From: UBA6544 sp038131165
GTDB taxonomy: Bacteria; Pseudomonadota; Alphaproteobacteria; UBA8366
DNA length: 64,000 nt
Assembly (NCBI GenBank): GCA_038131165.1
Contig: JAYPOZ010000008.1
Span: forward strand, 11,446-75,445
Direction: 5' to 3'
Every line of letters begins with the position of its first letter. Positions within the stretch are counted from its first letter, which is position 1. Positions 62,447-64,000 of the stretch are shown here, piece after piece. Made by a program: the position numbers and the translations under genes. The notes below the pieces were generated by a model. The model ran no database searches, had not been told where the DNA came from, and saw nothing but the letters and a program-made list of their open reading frames with translations.

Positions 62447-63751
62447 CTAGCCGGTCTTGACGTCGCCCAACACTTTGATTTCCCGCTGCGGGAACGGGAT
62501 TTCGATGCCGTTGGCCTTGAGCGCGGTCCAGATCATCAGGTTCAGATCGCCGCCGACCCGGTTCTCGCCGTCGTCGATCCCCTCCATCCAGAATTCCACC
62601 AGGATATCGATCCCCGAATCGCCGAATTTCTCGATCTCCGCATCCGGCCGCAACTCGACCGGCAAGTGGTCGCCACTCATGACCTTAGGGTGGCTGGCGA
62701 CGATCTCGCGCAGGATGTCGAACAATTTCTCCAGGTCGGTGCTGTAGGCGACCTGGAAATGCAGCGAATATCGCTGTTGTTTGTTGTTGTGGGTCCAGTT
62801 GGTGAAGGCGGTGGTGATGAATTTTTCGTTCGGCACCATGATATCCTTGCCGTCGAATGTCTCCAGGGTCGCCGAGCGCATGGTCAGCTCCCGCAGCGTT
62901 CCCGTACGGCCGTCTTCCAGTTCGATGTAGTCGCCGATGGCGATGGAGCGGTCGAGTAGAATGATGATGCCGGAAATAAAGTTCGAGGCGATCTGCTGCA
63001 ATCCAAAGCCGAGACCGACGCCCAAGGCGCCGCCGAAAACCGCGAGGGCGGTCAAGTCGATCCCCATGACGTTCATCAGCAGCAGGAAAATCAGCACGAA
63101 AACGCCGATCTCGAAAAGCTTTGCGGCGACTTCCCGAGTGCCCGGGTCCAGCTTCTCCTGAGTGCGGATGACGCGCTGTCCCGTGACGTTCGAGAGACGG
63201 CCGAGCCAGAACAGGACGACGCCGAAGATGAAGGTCCGCAGCACCGCGTAGAGCGTGATGCGAATATTGCCGATTTCGATCGAAACGCCTTCGAGATGCA
63301 GGATTACGTCATTGAGCCAGCCGACGATATAGAGCAGCGCGACCGGCACGCCGATCCATTTCAGGATGAAGTTGATCGTGACGTTCCGGATGAAATGCCG
63401 GGCCAGGTTGTAGACAAGGAAGATAAAGGCGGCTCCTTGAGCGGCTCTGACCAGCCAGGCCTCGCCGATCAGATCAGCGCTGACGGGCGTGGCAATGCCC
63501 AACATGATCGCCGCGAAGACGGAAGGCAAAAGTTCGTGAAGATTGTGCAAGGTCGTGCGGATGTCGAAGAAGGCACCGGGTTGCGGTTCCTCGCGAAAAA
63601 TCTTTACGCGCGCCGAACAGGCTGCAGAGAGCGCCCACGCGAGCGTCAGGGCCGCGGCAATGACACCGACTTGATAGTAAAATTCCGGGCTGCTGAGGTG
63701 CGTGACGACGACAACCCAGATGTTCTCCGCCCATTGGGTCAGCTTTTCCAT
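62447..63751 (-). CDS. MscS-family small-conductance mechanosensitive channel
   Basis: 434 residues. About five or six predicted membrane segments (for example YYQVGVIAAALTLAWALSAA, VFGGALGVGLGFGLQQIASN as pore-lining TM3) are followed by the cytoplasmic beta domain (IAIGDYIELEDGRTGTLREL, DIMVPNEKFITTAFTNWTH) and the C-terminal alpha-beta domain ending PFPQREIKVLG. The glycine/alanine packing of TM3 is intact. It releases solutes on hypo-osmotic shock in the inner membrane. Convergent with prpE. Extra N-terminal helices compared with E. coli MscS are like the YbdG/YnaI-type members. Confidence 0.93.
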   Translation of the reverse strand: MEKLTQWAENIWVVVVTHLSSPEFYYQVGVIAAALTLAWALSAACSARVKIFREEPQPGAFFDIRTTLHNLHELLPSVFAAIMLGIATPVSADLIGEAWLVRAAQGAAFIFLVYNLARHFIRNVTINFILKWIGVPVALLYIVGWLNDVILHLEGVSIEIGNIRITLYAVLRTFIFGVVLFWLGRLSNVTGQRVIRTQEKLDPGTREVAAKLFEIGVFVLIFLLLMNVMGIDLTALAVFGGALGVGLGFGLQQIASNFISGIIILLDRSIAIGDYIELEDGRTGTLRELTMRSATLETFDGKDIMVPNEKFITTAFTNWTHNNKQQRYSLHFQVAYSTDLEKLFDILREIVASHPKVMSGDHLPVELRPDAEIEKFGDSGIDILVEFWMEGIDDGENRVGGDLNLMIWTALKANGIEIPFPQREIKVLGDVKTG

Positions 63752-63857
63752 GGTGTCCGGGTCCTCATCGTTTCTCCGTCATGGTGGTGTTACGCGACGC
63801 TGCGACGAGATTACCCCAGCTCGATGGCATTTGGGAATTGGGTGGTGCGCGGCTGTG

Positions 63858-64000
63858 CTAACTTGGCGCGGCGAGAAATTCCGATATTGCACCGGCAAGC
63901 GCGGCGCCGCGCGTTTCGGGAAGCATATGTCCGCCGCCATCGAACTCGACGAGACGGACATCGGGCAGGGACTGCGCCATCTCGCGCCCGAACCAAGCCG
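63858..64000 (-). CDS. Alpha/beta hydrolase, C-terminal fragment cut by window edge
   Basis: The last 46 codons and stop of a gene whose start lies beyond the window. The sequence MAQSLPDVRLVEFDGGGHMLPETRG contains the catalytic His in GGGHMLPE, typical of the alpha/beta hydrolase fold. It then runs ALAGAISEFLAAP to a TAG at 63860-63858. No more can be said about substrate. The spacer to the MscS gene (63752-63857) shows no feature. Confidence 0.75.
   Translation of the reverse strand, partial: AWFGREMAQSLPDVRLVEFDGGGHMLPETRGAALAGAISEFLAAPS

Noticed and set aside
1..64000. tRNA, rRNA, CRISPR, insertion sequence, prophage or toxin-antitoxin content
   Set aside because: No cloverleaf-like spacers, spacer-repeat arrays, transposase, integrase or phage structural sequence seen on reading both strands.

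Overview
The window reads as one scaffold of a GC-rich alphaproteobacterium, probably Rhodospirillales-like. Supporting signs are the split three-gene proton-translocating transhydrogenase (pntAA-pntAB-pntB), a COQ9-family protein, a fused indolepyruvate:ferredoxin oxidoreductase, S21, TIGR02444 and DUF465 proteins, and several small-molecule acyl-CoA ligases. A 100-N run flanked by a 55-bp exact duplication shows this is a draft or metagenome-type assembly. I found no tRNA, rRNA, CRISPR array, insertion sequence, integrase or phage gene. The content is mostly chromosomal metabolism, with a surface-glycan-like block as the most accessory part.

Layout. 1-3012: a truncated TPR protein, a kinase-like phosphotransferase, a CmoB-like methyltransferase and an Asp/Asn-hydroxylase-like protein. 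3178-9220: a four-gene oligopeptide/dipeptide-type ABC importer (double ATPase, binding protein, two permeases). 9246-17756: a formyltransferase, three glycosyltransferases in a row (two of the MurG-like COG4671 type around one GT4), a methyltransferase, and a 1031-residue ABC-exporter-like protein with a degenerate, expanded nucleotide-binding domain and a C-terminal cyclic-nucleotide-binding domain. 18138-23781: GYD protein, indolepyruvate:ferredoxin oxidoreductase, CBS protein, nucleotide-sugar epimerase.

23868-34231: a catabolic-looking block. On + it holds a luciferase-like monooxygenase, an unknown protein and an SDR. On - it holds acyl-CoA ligase, class III cyclase, Tat-exported aldo/keto reductase, TauD dioxygenase, amidase and UbiD decarboxylase. 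34402-38745: oligoendopeptidase F and two tandem DadA-like oxidoreductases ending at a perfect bidirectional terminator. 38814-40829: a chemoreceptor gene interrupted by an in-frame TAA. 41271-46248: ABC1 kinase, CPBP protease with no canonical start, TPR-2OG oxygenase, cupin, second TauD dioxygenase. 46433-49484: transhydrogenase operon.

49534-57187: DUF3179, VOC, rpsU (apparent AUC start), peptide deformylase (apparently leaderless), COQ9, divergent PurE, a GGDEF-like protein lacking catalytic residues, two DUF465 proteins flanking a group III phosphofructokinase and a TIGR02444 gene, and a nitroreductase. 57192-64000: CoA-transferase (ending at the assembly gap), an inverted-repeat element, an acyl-CoA ligase, propionyl-CoA synthetase, MscS channel and a truncated alpha/beta hydrolase.

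The best candidates for something undescribed are the glycosyltransferase block with its pseudo-ATPase ABC/cNMP protein (10076-17756), the S21 gene with an apparent AUC start, and the TPR-oxygenase/cupin pair. Several other oddities (interrupted chemoreceptor, gap duplication, CPBP start) may be assembly or sequencing artefacts, and I say so where relevant.
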